From: Euwallacea fornicatus
Taxonomy: Eukaryota > Arthropoda > Insecta > Coleoptera > Curculionidae
DNA length: 64,000 nt
NCBI RefSeq assembly: GCF_040115645.1
Contig: NC_089568.1
Location: 2,232,001-2,296,000 of the forward strand
Direction: 5' to 3'
Positions within the stretch are counted from its first letter, which is position 1. Each line of letters begins with the position of its first letter. Positions 13,301 to 25,854 of the stretch are shown one piece after another. The notes under the pieces are model-generated. The model was not told the DNA's origin and did no database searches. It worked only from the letters and a program-made list of their open reading frames with translations. A program made the translations under genes and the position numbers.

Positions 13301-16300
13301 TCCAATTGAGTGGCGTAGGTAAAAAATTCTGCCCACTTACGCTTACGCCCAACGTGTCTTTAATTTCACACCTTTGTCTCAAACCATTTTTGAAATATTA
13401 AAAAAAAAAATTAAAAAAAAAAACTTAAATACTCCGTATCTTGAAGACGAAATAATTTTGGACCTAACATTACTCGATCCAAATATTACATTTGTTTTTC
13501 TGAGTTCTATGGCGTCTGGAGGTTTCAGGCTCTGTTTATGAAACACCCTGTAGAATTAGTGGGCGAAATACGATGTTTTTAGTAATTTGAAAATCAGGTA
13601 AATTTTATCAGAAAACCACACAATTCTCAAAATTACCTTTAAATAATTTCATTTATTCTGAATTACAGCCCATGAATCCTTCTAGTTTTCTGTAAGTGCA
13701 ATTACATGTTTAAAAGTGTTTAATGGGGTTATTACAGCTATTTTCCAGCGACAAAAAGAGCAAGGAAACTGCTTGTGTTTCAAGTTTAGTAATGACTTGT
13801 TTTCCCATTAAAGGGCATCGAGTTTACACTGCGATGTGGTTGTGCATAAATCTACATAGAAGACAGATTATGTAGTTTTCATCGCTCTTATAGTCTTAAC
13901 TTACTGTGAAGTATTAGAACTGCTGATGTTTAATGAACTCGACATCTTAAATTTATAATCTTTAATTACTTCAATTCTAATCCAATCAGCAGAAAGAATT
14001 TTTACCGTTTGACAAATTAAAAATATTCATTTTTCTCTGGGATCAGTACTCAAACACATTTGAAAAATGATATCAGTTTGTTCCTTTTCGAAAACGCTTT
14101 GACGAGTTGAGTTTTTTGATTCGCCGATTTGTTATCTTTAATAAATTTTGCAACCCGGTCGGTGGTGCCACTCAAAACGTTCAAATGGGGGCAGCGAGGT
14201 GGCAGGGGTGAGAATCGAGTATACGCGGGGTACATCAAAAGGGTTCCCCTTCGCAAACTGGAAGTCTACTTCACTAAGTACTTTCACATGCATTTCCGTT
14301 TTTACGATATTTCTCGTGGTAATTTTTCAAACGAACACTCTGTACATTTGCAATTGTTTTATTTATTTATTTATTGTAAAACTCCGATCCTCTATCACGT
14401 CACATTTACATCGAAAGAGGTGGAAAATTGATTAGTCTTTTTCATCGAAATCTCGGGAACCTTTCCCAATGTGAAATATTCCTTGCAAAGCGTGGAACAG
14501 AGGGCCTCCTATTAGCTAAGCTGATATTGCAAATGGGTTCGGCTGAAAGCTCTATACCCGAAGTTGGGAGCTGATTTGGGAATACTTTATACAGGGCGAA
14601 AATATGTATGTGCCTTATTAGTATTACTTCGGTGCTTAATTATACTCACAACAATAATAAGCATCCTAATAACTCCTTTCCTTGCCCGCAGTACATTTTC
14701 GCTGCAGGCAGGACTTCCTCCAGTACTGGTTTGGTAGGACCCTCCGGAATTTCGGATTTGAAGTTGAACTTTTGCAGGAGGTGGCGTGGGGGAGGGATAG
14801 GGAATGGTACCATTCGTTGTGTACGTCTAAAATGGGTTAATGCGGCAATAGCTGACAAGGCTAGAATACCAACAATTCGTGAACGAGCTAAAGGAACGTT
14901 TGGTTTACCGTCTTCATTGAATTTATTTTCCATGTGAAGTTACCCAAAATTAGATCTTAACTAAATAAAAAGCGATGGTCCTAGATCGCTGAACTCAAAT
15001 CCTCACATCTACTTCTGATTATCATCGCTATTTTATCAAGCTGTGAAACCCTTTGATCCAACAGAGATATATTTTGTTAGATGGGAATCCGTGTTATTGC
15101 AACAAATTGGCTGATAAATAGTTTAAACTGTTTATTTCTTCATTTTTAAATAAACGAAACGTCAACGTAAATTACTCTAATTGATATTGGAACTAAATAG
15201 TAAAAAAATTATTATTTATATAAATTTTATACTCTCCGCCAAACTGGACCGAACGCATCAAAAAACGCATTTACGGCTTTAGACTTAATGGAGAATATAT
15301 TATGTCCATGGAAATAATTGCTCAGTTTATCTCGAGAGAAATGTTATTAGTTTTCAGGGGGATCGCACGGAAAGGAGTCACGCAAGAATGGAAACTTATC
15401 CGGAAAAAGGTACTCACCCTTTCACTCCTTTGTCTGGTAGAGTTCTTGCAGAGCGATTGGTATTGGTTGGAATTTGAAGAGGCGTCTAACTGTTTCTTCA
15501 GTTGCTGGCTGCTGTTCCACAAGCAAACCGCTATTCTCGTGTAAAGCAGCTGTTTAACAGAGCCTCGATTGGAATCAAACTTACTTAATTGAAATTAAAA
15601 TTAGAGAAAATAGGCGCGTAAAATCCTTAAGCTAAAATATTCATGGAGAAATAACTGAATCAGATTCCAATTCTGCTACACCAGTGGAAAATCCAGTTCA
15701 GCTGAACCTGCAATATCGCGTAAAGCACGGCTCAGGTTAATACATAGTTAAAAAGCTTAATATGCCAGGATTAGTTGTTTGCTTGATTAATTAAATTTGT
15801 TGCTCTAATGCAGATGATATCGTTTATGTTATAATTTCAGATGTCGAGAGCACATAGAGCGAATGACCAATATCATCGATAAGTGTACTCGGAGCGTTTA
15901 ACTTTTCTAATGCCATTTACGGACAAATTGACGATATTAGAGAAATTATTATACTTAGGCAGAAGCGCACAATACTACTGAGCCAAGTCAGAGCTAAGTC
16001 ATTTGAAAAACATTTGGCATCGTTAAATTAAATGAAATTTAATTCCGAAGGGAAGATTTTTATAAATGCAGAGGCATTTTAGCTCGACCTACTGATATCA
16101 TTAACCATAACGAGATTTAAGTATAATGGTATTGTTTTCCTGGGGAATTCAACGTTAAGTCAAGAAATATTGTTATGCTTAGTGCTGCAGAATGAAAGTG
16201 TGAAATAAAGAGGATCGTAAACATTAATCTAAAAAGTATTGTTAAGATGCGACTTTTTGGTACTTACAGACATCACGCCCAGAGGCATGACGTAGAACAG

Positions 16301-19300
16301 TACGAAATGGACCATGTCGAAAACTTGAGAGTCGTACATTTGTCGGTTTAAGATACAAACGGTTTCGTTGCTACTGTAGACTCCTGCTACAGTGACTGCG
16401 TTGCCCAAGAAGTATTTCGGTAAACTGTAGAAGACGCACACTATCCAAACACCACAGATTATCACCTAAAAGACAATGAAGGCAGGGTCGTATCAAGAGC
16501 GAAGTGGAAAAACGCGAAATATTTTAAGGAAAATTTTAAGCGTTTCTCTTCAAATATTCGTCGGAATTCAAACGATCAATGCCAGCTAGTGTTGCCATAC
16601 CCCTTGAAATTTTACGAAATTTTAAGACAATGTCGAGCATTGAAAGTCAGCTAGCGGACACTAGGATGGAATAGAAAAGGTAAAAACCTTGAGGTTTTCA
16701 TGGAGTTTCTCGTAAAAAATTCGCAATGAACCTGAGGAAAACCGCTCACCATTACATCATAAACGGTAAAAGTCAACGGAACTTCAAATAAATACTTGTG
16801 ACTTGTAAGGAGCTGAATGTGTCGAAAAGGGAATGAAAGGAAAATTAAAGCAAGACTTGATTGAACTTGTCTTAACAAAATCGCGATGTGTTTGATTATT
16901 GATATGGGCCACTGATTTCCATAGCCGTTGGAAGTATACCGAACAGAGTACATCGTGACGTCACCTACGAAACCTTCTGGCGCCCGCTTCTTGAACACGG
17001 GGAGTAAAAAGCTCCCTGGGAGTAGCGTTGAAATGATCGGGATAGTCCAAACATGAGCAATTCCAGCAGATAAGCTACGCTCAAGAATCGGGCCCCAGAA
17101 CGAGGAGCTAATTACCCCAAGTCGTATGGTATTTTCTTACTTCCCTATTTTACCTTCAGGGATATCGAATCGATTATCAAGTACTTGGTTGAGAGATGTC
17201 GTAAATCACAATAATAATGAACGTAGTTGCGTTGCCTCATTTAAAAGATCCCCATCAAGGTGGAGGTTGATGAATGAAATGAAACTGACCTAACAATTTT
17301 TCCAACTTTTTTGTCGTTCTGCATGACGCAAATTGATGCTACGCAATTTAAGATAAAATATACTTGGGAAAAAGCGGGGTTTCCATAGAAACTTTCATTC
17401 TATTAATGCATCTAATGATAATAATACATGGAAGGACGGAATAATACGGCGTTAGCGTGATCATCACTTTTTAACGAAACATGTAAAAGTGAGTTAACTG
17501 TGTTTACGTGTAGGAATTTTAAGGCCGAAATGTTCACTATAAATCTGAATCTGTGAAATTTACGTTCGGATGATTTTTCAGTAGCGCTTCATCGAGCTTT
17601 CGTTTAGCGAGGCCCCAACCCGCCGGTTAATATTATCCATTAAAATTGGATAAGACAACACTAAGCCATCGTGCCGAAAATTTTTCTCATTTGCGTGATT
17701 TAAGTGAGAATAAACATGATCTTACCTTCAGTCGGCATGACGTCAAAATTTGTTTACACGTAATCGGATAGAGGATCGCAAAGTACCTCTCAGTACATAT
17801 AACCACCAAAATGAAGATACTTGCGGTACTGCTCAGCGACTGGATAAACATATACATTTTGCACATGAAGTTTCCTAACACCCAACTGAAACAGGATCAA
17901 TTGCCAAGAAACAGGAATTACAAATCGTACATTTTATAAATAAACTCAGACTAAGAACCTGGATGCGGGAAAGTTTTCCTCTCGGTTGGTTGTTGCCCAA
18001 TTTTTTGTTTAACAATAAATTAATTGTTACATATCGTCGGCTTAGAGTGTAAACCTGCTATGTCAACATTAACGAATTTAATAGGAGGGAGAAAACACTT
18101 TACTAAAATCGGCTAGATTGTTTGACGACATTTACAATAACAATAATTGTTATTCACTATTCACTTACTAGACGCGCAAGGGAGCTTTCGCCAGAAAATT
18201 TCTATTTTTAACACTAAATTCCAATATTATGAATCAGCAATTGAAAAACAGCCATCTGTAAAATGTTTAAAGAAATTCAGCTAAATACCAGAAATTATGT
18301 TTTCCATTTGAGAAAACCTGCTAATTCCCATGCTAAAAACGTCTAATGTTATGATGGGCTTATATTTAATTTTACTGGTTTTTTGGTAATTTTGTATCCA
18401 AAACCATGGGAATTTAACTATAATGTTGCCGATTTTTGCAATATTTCGACCATTTGCCTGATAAAGCATCAAAAACGCACGAAATCTGAATATATTCGTT
18501 AACTGAGCTGAGGAGTAATGATGCACAAAACCATGCAAAATGATAACGGGTGTTCGGGAAAATTCCTTGTCAAGCGAGTATTAGGGGTTTTTCCGAACCT
18601 GGGGCGGACTTAGGTTCCAGAATATTTACGTTAAGGATTAAGTAGTCTTACTCATCACGTGTTTTTATCAACTTAAATATAATTTTGAAGCTAATCGTTT
18701 TATTAAGTCGACGTGTTATCTTTTTCCCTTTCGAATTATACAGTCACTCAAAAAAGTATCCGTACAGCTGAAAAAAAATTCCGTAAACCGTAACTTTTGA
18801 CTGATTTTGTTCAAATTTTGTATAATGAAAATTCAACTTTTGAAAATTTAACTTTTAGAGTGTTTTCCAGCGTTAAAAAAAACTCCGTTTTGAAAACTTC
18901 TTGTGCGATGGAAATTTTTCAATGTGGTTTTAACATTCTTGTAGAGGGGATTTTTCTTCATATATCCTGAAAATTTGATTAAAATCGAACAACAAATAAG
19001 GGAGTTGCAGCTTTTTAAAGTCGTCAAAAACGCCAAAGAGTGACGATTTTCGCGCAAAATGACGAAACTTTGACATTTTTGACGACTTTAAAGAGCTGCA
19101 ACTCCCTTATTTGCGGTTCGATTTTGATCAATTTTTCAGGATATATGAAGAAAAATCCTCTCTGCAAGAATGTTAAAACTACATTGAAAAATTTCCACCG
19201 CACAAGAAGTTTTCAAAACATTTTTTTTTAATGCTAGAAAGCACTCTAAAAGTTAAATTTTCAAAAGTTGCTCAATTACGCAAATTGAGTTTCGGTTTGG

Positions 19301-19756
19301 ATTTTCATTATACAAAATTTGAACAAAATCAGTCAAAAGTTACGGTTTACAGAATTTTTTTCCGGCTGTACGGATACTTTTTTGAGTGACCGTATATCGT
19401 ATGCGACAGAAATAGATAACAGGTTTACGGTCCAAGCCGATGATATATTAAATTTAATAATAAAAAAATTTGTTTTTACAGCACTGTTTTCTGAAAGCTC
19501 ATATATTATTTTATAAGCTTTTTAAGGCTGTATTTCCTGCGAAGACAGATAATACAATATATCGACATTTCCAATCTTTCGATCTAAAAAATGATAATAG
19601 GATTTACTTACTTCTCGATCAGGTAGATTAAAAGGTTTTGGTAGACACAAAAGATGCCGATACAAAAGTCGGCAACCGCCAAATTGGCCAAGAAGAAATT
19701 AGTGATGGATCTCAGTCTTCTGCTTAGGGTCACCACCAGTATCACCAGAAGGTTTC
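10343..19756 (-). CDS. TrissinR: Class A neuropeptide GPCR, trissin receptor-like (N-terminal exon not found)
   Basis: Rhodopsin-like receptor coupling an extracellular peptide to G proteins at the plasma membrane. Exons in transcript order: 19756-19612 (TM1-TM2), 17885-17726 (TM3), 16465-16268 (TM4-TM5), 15549-15418 (TM5 end), 14826-14650 (third intracellular loop and TM6 start), 10791-10607 (TM6-TM7), 10529-10343 (tail, stop TGA). All junctions are GT-AG and in phase, giving 393 complete residues. Motifs: GNLLVILVV and NFFLANLAVADF (TM1-TM2), TERYFAILYPI (DRY-type), disulphide Cys in TM3 (FMCKM) and loop 2 (TVCILN), VICNLP-like AVCNLPFHARKMWQYW (TM6), NSGVNPLLYAFLS (NPxxY). From memory of the family, the TM6-TM7 and loop sequences resemble Drosophila trissin receptor best; a related peptide receptor is the alternative. 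The N-terminus and start of TM1 must lie above 19756, perhaps outside the window. Confidence 0.82.
10995..13550 (-). mobile_element. Jerky/Tigger-like DNA transposon, degenerate, inside receptor intron
   Basis: The ends are inverted: CTGGGTGTTTCATAAAC at 10995 and CAGGGTGTTTCATAAAC in reverse at 13550, flanked by TA. Weaker inverted similarity continues inward (about 11140-11230 against 13320-13400). On the - strand are a CENP-B/Psq-type helix-turn-helix (MPRRKPKCLTPLEESLVF, 12797-13060) and DDE pieces (IASINATGNHKVKPLVISKA in 12279-12524; LPPNVTSLM near 12080). Frameshifts and stops throughout mark it as dead. Confidence 0.8.
14650..14826 (-). other. Receptor exon: third intracellular loop to start of TM6
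   Basis: This 177-bp exon (59 codons, phase 0 at both ends) starts after CATTTTAG and stops at GTGAGT. It reads TYTTNGTIPY, a Pro/Ser/Thr-rich loop, then SENVLRARKGVIRMLIIV, which runs directly into VAFAVCNLPF of the next exon. A 95-codon ATG-initiated frame on the same strand overlaps it but is in the wrong phase, so the exon is easily overlooked. Confidence 0.85.
18741..19392. mobile_element. 652-bp fold-back Tc1/mariner-type MITE
   Basis: Nearly the whole element is one palindrome. CAGTCACTCAAAAAAGTATC at the left end matches GATACTTTTTTGAGTGACCG at the right end, and the arms stay similar up to a centre near 19050. TA dinucleotides flank both ends (18739-18740, 19393-19394). There is no coding capacity. 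It lies in the receptor intron between the TM1-TM2 and TM3 exons, so it would be transcribed as a hairpin in the pre-mRNA. Confidence 0.85.
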
Positions 19757-19888
19757 CTGAAATAAAAGAGAAAAACGGGTTGTTGCGTTTTCAGCTTATA
19801 TTGGCATATGCGAACTTCTTACAAGTACAGAGGGGCCCGCTCTTAAAACCACAAGTAAAAAACAGCTTGACCCAAAAATTCTTCGATA

Positions 19889-20290
19889 CGAAGCATGAGG
19901 ATAGTTCCAGAAGCACCGGACTTAACACTTAAAGAAAACAAATTTGAAGACATTACATCATTTCTCAACATAGTCTCGATGTCGAGATTGACACACTTGT
20001 CTCAGTAATGCTCTATAGCTTCCATACCCTTTTTACAGCGAGAATTTTCGAATGTATTAAAATAGGTACCAACCTCGCACCCGACCTCTTCATTATTGGC
20101 AAATCAGTTTTCAGCGAGCCGATTTTCCAAATTCGGTAATAGAACGTGATCTAAGGGGGCTAAATCTGGCGAATAGGACCGCCAAAGAAAAAGCTCGGAA
20201 CCGAATTGAATTATTTTAGTCATCACGATAACGAAAGTGTGGACTAATGCGTTGCCGTGATGAAACAAGACGGTTGTTGACCAGACTGCA
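19889..20290 (-). mobile_element. Mariner relic, 3' end
   Basis: On the - strand the translation reads FHHGNALVHTF, then YSPDLAPLDHVLLPNL and NNEEVGCEVGTYF, matching the C-terminal part of mariner transposases (the SPDLAPSDY region containing the last catalytic Asp). It ends in a terminal repeat next to TA at 19887-19888 that resembles the mariner end at 34615. The 5' half is missing. Confidence 0.7.
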
Positions 20291-21625
20291 GTTTTTGAGA
20301 TTTTTAATATGGTTTACTGTGTAAATTTTACGTGTTTGGGTATGTCAAATGTATTCGACAATCCACGGGGTGATATTTTGTCAGAGGTTGTGCCTGTTTT
20401 TCTTCCCCCCAACTCTTTCCCGGCGCTCCGCCGGTAGATTCTAAAAGACAAAATGATTTATTTATTCTATGTAGACGCTTTTCGGCATCTTGTAGTTTCT
20501 TCGCATCTGTGTCGGTTGTCGTGGAAAAAAATCCTGTCTGCGATACGCCAGATGAAATTCAAATTTATTGTAGATACACAATTGGTCATTACGGGCAATT
20601 TTCTTTTTTTAAGAATTTCGAGAGGTTATTCGGAATCACCCGTCAAAAATTAAAGCCGTGATAGCCCTAAAAATAACCAAAATAATAATAATGATAACGC
20701 TAACAGGGAAACCACATTGGTAATCGAAAGGCTATGATAAACTGAAAATTTTAATAAAATGCTAAAAAGCTCACTTAACACTTGTTGATTTTTTGACGTG
20801 TAAAAAAAGGTAAAATTATTTGACAAAAACATTACTAAAATCAAGTTAAAACTTAATTAATAACTAATAAGATAATTTAACCGGTAAAAGTAAAGTTAAG
20901 CGGCACCGCCTCACTGAACCCTGAAAACCTGACCCTTCAAAGGGTCGCACAAGTAAATTTTGCGGTTGAAGCAATAGAGCATTGGATTGGCAGTTAACAG
21001 GTATCGAACCCAAAAAACTTATGTAAAACTGCATACTAATTAGTTTATGTGGCTACTAAGGACAGATATTAAAATGAAATAAGCACGACGCGACGTTGCC
21101 ACTTCTCAAAAAATATCCTTTTCGTTTTCCGGGGAAATAGTTGTATTTACGGCCCATGTCGTAAGGAATTTTTTCTCCGAACTGATGTTCTTAACCATCG
21201 GTTAAATTCACCAAAGTTATGTCCCTGTGGAGACTCGGCTTTACCGCATTAGCTTAAACATAAAGGCAACCTTAATATCCAACATGTGGTGGCGGCTGAA
21301 ATTTCGCCAGAATTGGCTTTTAAATCGGAAGCGCATATCGTCAAATCTTCATTAAACCAGATTTATAAGCTTGGCGTTGGATTTGACTGGCGCCAGCTTG
21401 AAATATCAGCGCTGCATTCGTAGCTCACGTTGGATTTGGCGTTGTGTTGCGTACTTAAATACAAAAACTCCCCATTTTTCATGTCTTCAACGACTGATTT
21501 AATTGAACGATGGCGCTCCATCACTTCGATTTTGCTACGAGCGCGAACGTCGAAAAGATTAAATTGGTTTATGTTCGAAGGCGGCTGAACGGAGGGTCAG
21601 CAGCAACTTCACACCAGGGGAGGTG

Positions 21626-22351
21626 TATAGGGTGATTTATAAACACTGGGGCAACCGAAAGCTAGAAATACTGCACATCAAATGGTGACGATTGGAGAAA
21701 AAATGCCTTATCCGAAAGCTGATAGCTTGGGACATATACAGGGTGTTGAAAGCTAAAATTTGAATTAATTTTTTGTCATCATTCGGAATATATCTAGGTC
21801 AGATACTGGGAAATTTGTAATGATACATTTTTTGGGCGACAAAGAATCTACGTTTTGCAATTGAAAATGAAGATACACTGGATTTGCTTCGTTTTCATTT
21901 CTTTTATGATCAAAGTTAAGCACAGCGTTCGTTGAATGAATTTTTCTCTGAAACGGATCGAGATACCGAAATGAAATAAGAACTCGTAATCAATTGAAAA
22001 ATGATTGCTCTTTTAGATTTCGAATCAAATTTCATGTTACAGATACAGGGTAAAAAGTTGTTGACTATAAATTCTCTCTAACCGGCCATGAGTGGCTCCT
22101 TCTATTGATAAAGGGAAATTGCTAAACGTCCGTTATTTGTGGCCTAAAAAAAACTTTACAAATTTTCAAGTGTCTAACATAAACATTTTCAAAAAAATGG
22201 CCAAAAAGAAGAAATCAAATTTTTAACTTTCATTACCCCGTATATCCGAAACTACTAACTTTCGGATAAGATGTATTTTCTCCAATCGTCACAATTTGAC
22301 GTGTATTATCTTCAGCTTTTGGTTGTCTCACAATTGATAAATCACCCTATA
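21626..22351. mobile_element. Inverted-repeat MITE, about 0.7 kb
   Basis: TATAGGGTGATTTAT starts both ends in inverted orientation. The arms match for about 140 bp, including GTGACGATTGGAGAAAA and CTTATCCGAAAG. No coding sequence is seen inside. The flanks 20291-21625 hold nothing recognisable. Confidence 0.75.
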
Positions 22352-22556
22352 TAAATGGAATAATTCGATTTATCGATGTCCATCTTTCAGTATCAAAATC
22401 AATGCCAAATCTGAATCGAACATCCAGTTTATCTATCCGGCTTTATGCTCATATTATGGGAATAGCTCAAATTTTATATATAATACCTACAACCTTCCAT
22501 TTCCCATGGCAATCTTGCCTCAAATAGAATATTTAAATTTTAGACTTCGAAATTTC

Positions 22557-22582
22557 ATAGATAGATAGATAGATAGATAGAT
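22557..22582. repeat. Short TAGA microsatellite
   Basis: About six consecutive copies of the tetranucleotide ATAG/TAGA in otherwise unannotated sequence. Confidence 0.9.
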
Positions 22583-23172
22583 GTAAATTGATAGGCCAGC
22601 CAGCAAGCATCAGAGGTCCAGAATATGATTTTCCCACGAGATGCAAATCCTTTTTTTCACTTAAAGCATAATCTACACGAGAAAAGCTGCATAAGAATAT
22701 TTTTCCCGACTGTTGTTTTCCCTGGTTGCGAAATACGGGACACTCTCGGTCCCATAACATTTGAATGAAGCTTGAATCTATCTTGAAGAATGAGACATTG
22801 TGGTCTTGCGTATTTTGGCATCATAGAAGTTATTGTCCCAGATGGATCCAGGTTTTGTTTATAGATGGTTGAGAATGCCTGTGACCGGAAAAAATACCAG
22901 GCCCGAGAAATATTCCCGAATGCTTGCCTCGCCCGTCAAAACACTATTTTCGGGTTTCGTAGAGAGCTGTAATTTCTGCGGAGATCGTAAAGAAAACTCA
23001 TTTATGAAATCAGAAAGCATCGTAGATGTGTATCTGCTTTCTCCTGGAAGTTGGTTTTTATGCACCTAACAGGGTTCCGAAATGATTCTGAATGATTCTT
23101 TATGCGACGATAATTCCAAAAATAAGATATGAAAGCGCTCGGGCACATTTCACCTGACTGTTAACTATTATA

Positions 23173-23929
23173 CAGGGTGGTCTACGAAGATACTTTATTA
23201 CCTTATCTCAAAAACTGTGAGGTATAGAAAGAATATTAAAATTTTGCAGTGTTTCATGAATTTTTTAAAAAGTTTTCGAAGCTACAGAGTTGTCCAAAAA
23301 ACTATGACGTGACAAAAAAACATTTTTTTCTACTAGAGTAAATTTTTAAATTTGGAGAAATTTTATAGATTGTGAAAAAATATTAAAACTTTTCACATTT
23401 CAAGCCCCTGAAACAAGATTTTTTTTAAATAGGATATCCTGTATTTTTTTGAACTAGTTTAAAGCATTTGAAATGTGGAAAGTTTTGATTTTTTTTTCGT
23501 GCACGGTACAAAATTTCTCGAAAATCAAAAATATAACCTAAAAGAACAATTTTTTGGTTTTAACTGGACACGTTTTCAAACGATCTAATTAATATCTTGT
23601 GAATATATTGCCAAATTTCAGAAGGTTTTTTTTCCTTCGATTTTTGCGTTAAATTGGATTAATTCAAAAACTGGTAAGCATTTTTCATATTTTGTAATGA
23701 CTAAAAATACTTCTAATTGCAAGCATAATTAATACTCGTAACAAAATGTAGGATATTCTTCTTTAAGCAATCTATTTTAGTCACGGCACGGTTTTCTGGA
23801 CCACTCTGTAGCTTCGAAAATACTTTCAAATGAAATCATGAAAACTGAATAACTTTTACGTCAAACTTTGTTTTCTAAAACTTGCGGTTTCTGAGATAAC
23901 GTATAGACCATCTTACGTGGGCCACCCTG
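23173..23929. mobile_element. Inverted-repeat MITE with CAGGGTGG ends
   Basis: The left end CAGGGTGGTCTACG pairs with the right end (reverse) CAGGGTGGCCCACG. The arms match imperfectly for about 170 bp and share TTTTCGAAGCTACAGAGT in inverted orientation. TA flanks the left end; the right flank is diverged. No coding content. Confidence 0.7.
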
Positions 23930-24029
23930 TGCCTTGTCCCTTGCTTCTCTCTCTCTTTCAAGCAAACCATCGTTTACTTTGTCTTTTTATTTAGTACTTT
24001 TATCTAGTACTTAATGGCAGCGCAGTCGT

Positions 24030-25110
24030 TTGTAATGGAGTTAAACGCTCGCAGCAACCGAACTAATCGACTTCCATCGTCAAATCATGGAAGTCGATGG
24101 AGAATCGTGCATAGACGTACAAACTATCCGCAAGTCGTGTAGAGAATTAACAGTTCGTATTGTCGCATAGAAATTCACGGCAAAGAATAAATCGAAAGAC
24201 CATCAAGGTCTGACGAGGCAGTGGTGAAGGTCACTCTCGATAAACTCTGCAATTTGGTTCCTGAAGTTTTTTACAGCACCATTCATGGCATTTCGACTAA
24301 AAAAAAATAAATAAATATCGGAAGATGCGCTCAAGATGGGTTCCGCGATCGGTAAAAAATACCATAAATGGCGATGTGTCGACTCTTTCCACGAGTTTGT
24401 TTGGGACTGTACACACGAGATAGACCACTTTTGGATAAGACTGCCACAGGTGATGAAACCTAGCCGTTTCCGTTCAGACTTGAAACCAAACAATAATTAC
24501 GGAATGGGGGCATTCCTCTTCTCCCAAAAACACCTAGAAGCAAACAAACATAGTTCGCCGGCGAAGTTATGGCAGTTATGTTTATGGGATCGGAAGGGGG
24601 GTTTTGTTGGGCAATTTCATGGACCATGGAAGCGTAATAAAAGCAGACAGATATTGTGCGATTCACAAAAGATACAGACGGGTGAGTTGAAACGGAAGCA
24701 GAAGAATGTCGAGCGAGGAGGGGGTATGTCTTCTCCATGACAACGCTCCCACGTCACTCTCACGGTCGCCGCTCTGCTGCAGGTGCTTGGATCGGAAACC
24801 ATCATTGCTCCCCCTACACTTGGAATTTGGAACCCAGTGGCGATCACGTGGAAAACAATAAAACATCACAAATTGAAAGAGTATTTGAGCGGCGCGCGCT
24901 TCAGTGATGATGTTGAAGTGAGGGAAGCGGTCGGAAGCTTCTTCAGCAGCAAGGCGGCGAGCTGGCGTGACACGAGCATACGAAAGCTGCTGCAAATGCA
25001 TCGACCCAAAATGGCGATCATATGGAAAATAGGGAAAAAATTCCAACTTTACTTTCACTAAAAATAAACTTTTTTTTATGGAAAAAAAAATCGCAGACCT
25101 TATTTTTGGG
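24030..25110 (+). mobile_element. Mariner relic, degenerate
   Basis: Frameshifted + strand pieces read in mariner order: HRQIMEVDGESCIDVQTI, then RPSRSDEAVVKV, GEVMAVMFMGSEGG, LLHDNAPTSL (the catalytic HDNA region) and FSDDVEVREAVGSFF with a typical C-terminus near 25060. Stops and frameshifts make it non-functional. Terminal repeats were not resolved. Confidence 0.65.
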
Positions 25111-25854
25111 ATCACTCTGGCAGATTGAAGGGGAAGATACGTTTATTCATCGCCCTAGATATGACCTTTCGATGAAAATTTCGGTTATCTGTAAGCCGTC
25201 TATCCAATGCTATTGGTCGAGTTGTACTAATTTCATCGCAAATTCGTTTGTTTCTGGAGATGTTCCCGATGCAGTACCCAGTAATTTTTCCGATGAAAAT
25301 ATCCGCGTAAGTTGTGGAAAATTAACTTTCGCCGCATATAAAATGCCCATTAGGATAAAAGCAGCGTTTAAGTCGGCTTGCACTCATTCCTAGTAATTCC
25401 ATTCCACATGTTGGCACAAAATGAAAATGTCTGCCACGATCTCTCCGAATACAAGATGAAATTTAATACATTGCGACTTGTCACGGCCAATCTTGCAGTT
25501 AGTGTCTGGACCAGGGAACCATGTTTTAAAGGATTAGTTACATTCAGATAATATATGTTTTATGAGCGCAATCTATAACGATTTATGCTCTTTTAAGCCC
25601 ATGAATTTTGAATGAAGTCTCATGATTAACACCGCATCTGTGCCAGTGGCAATCAATTTTACAACTTGTGTTCGAGCAATGATCGATAGAGTTTTAAGCT
25701 TTCTACATCGAAGCGAGTAGACGCGATTATGATCGACATTTAGATACAGGATGAGTCACGAGGAACTGTACATACTTTTATCATGGTATAGGATGACTAA
25801 GGGGAAAATCGAGAGAGCATTAAAAAGTTGCTAATTTTTTTCATTGTTATTATA

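Noticed and set aside
14646..14933. 95-codon - strand ORF with a possible membrane segment
   Set aside because: It overlaps receptor exon 14650-14826 in another phase; the receptor frame has correct splice sites and conserved sequence.
20650..20844. Hydrophobic - strand frame, candidate first receptor exon
   Set aside because: It has no donor site in the right phase, and the sequence lacks features of the receptor N-terminus or TM1.
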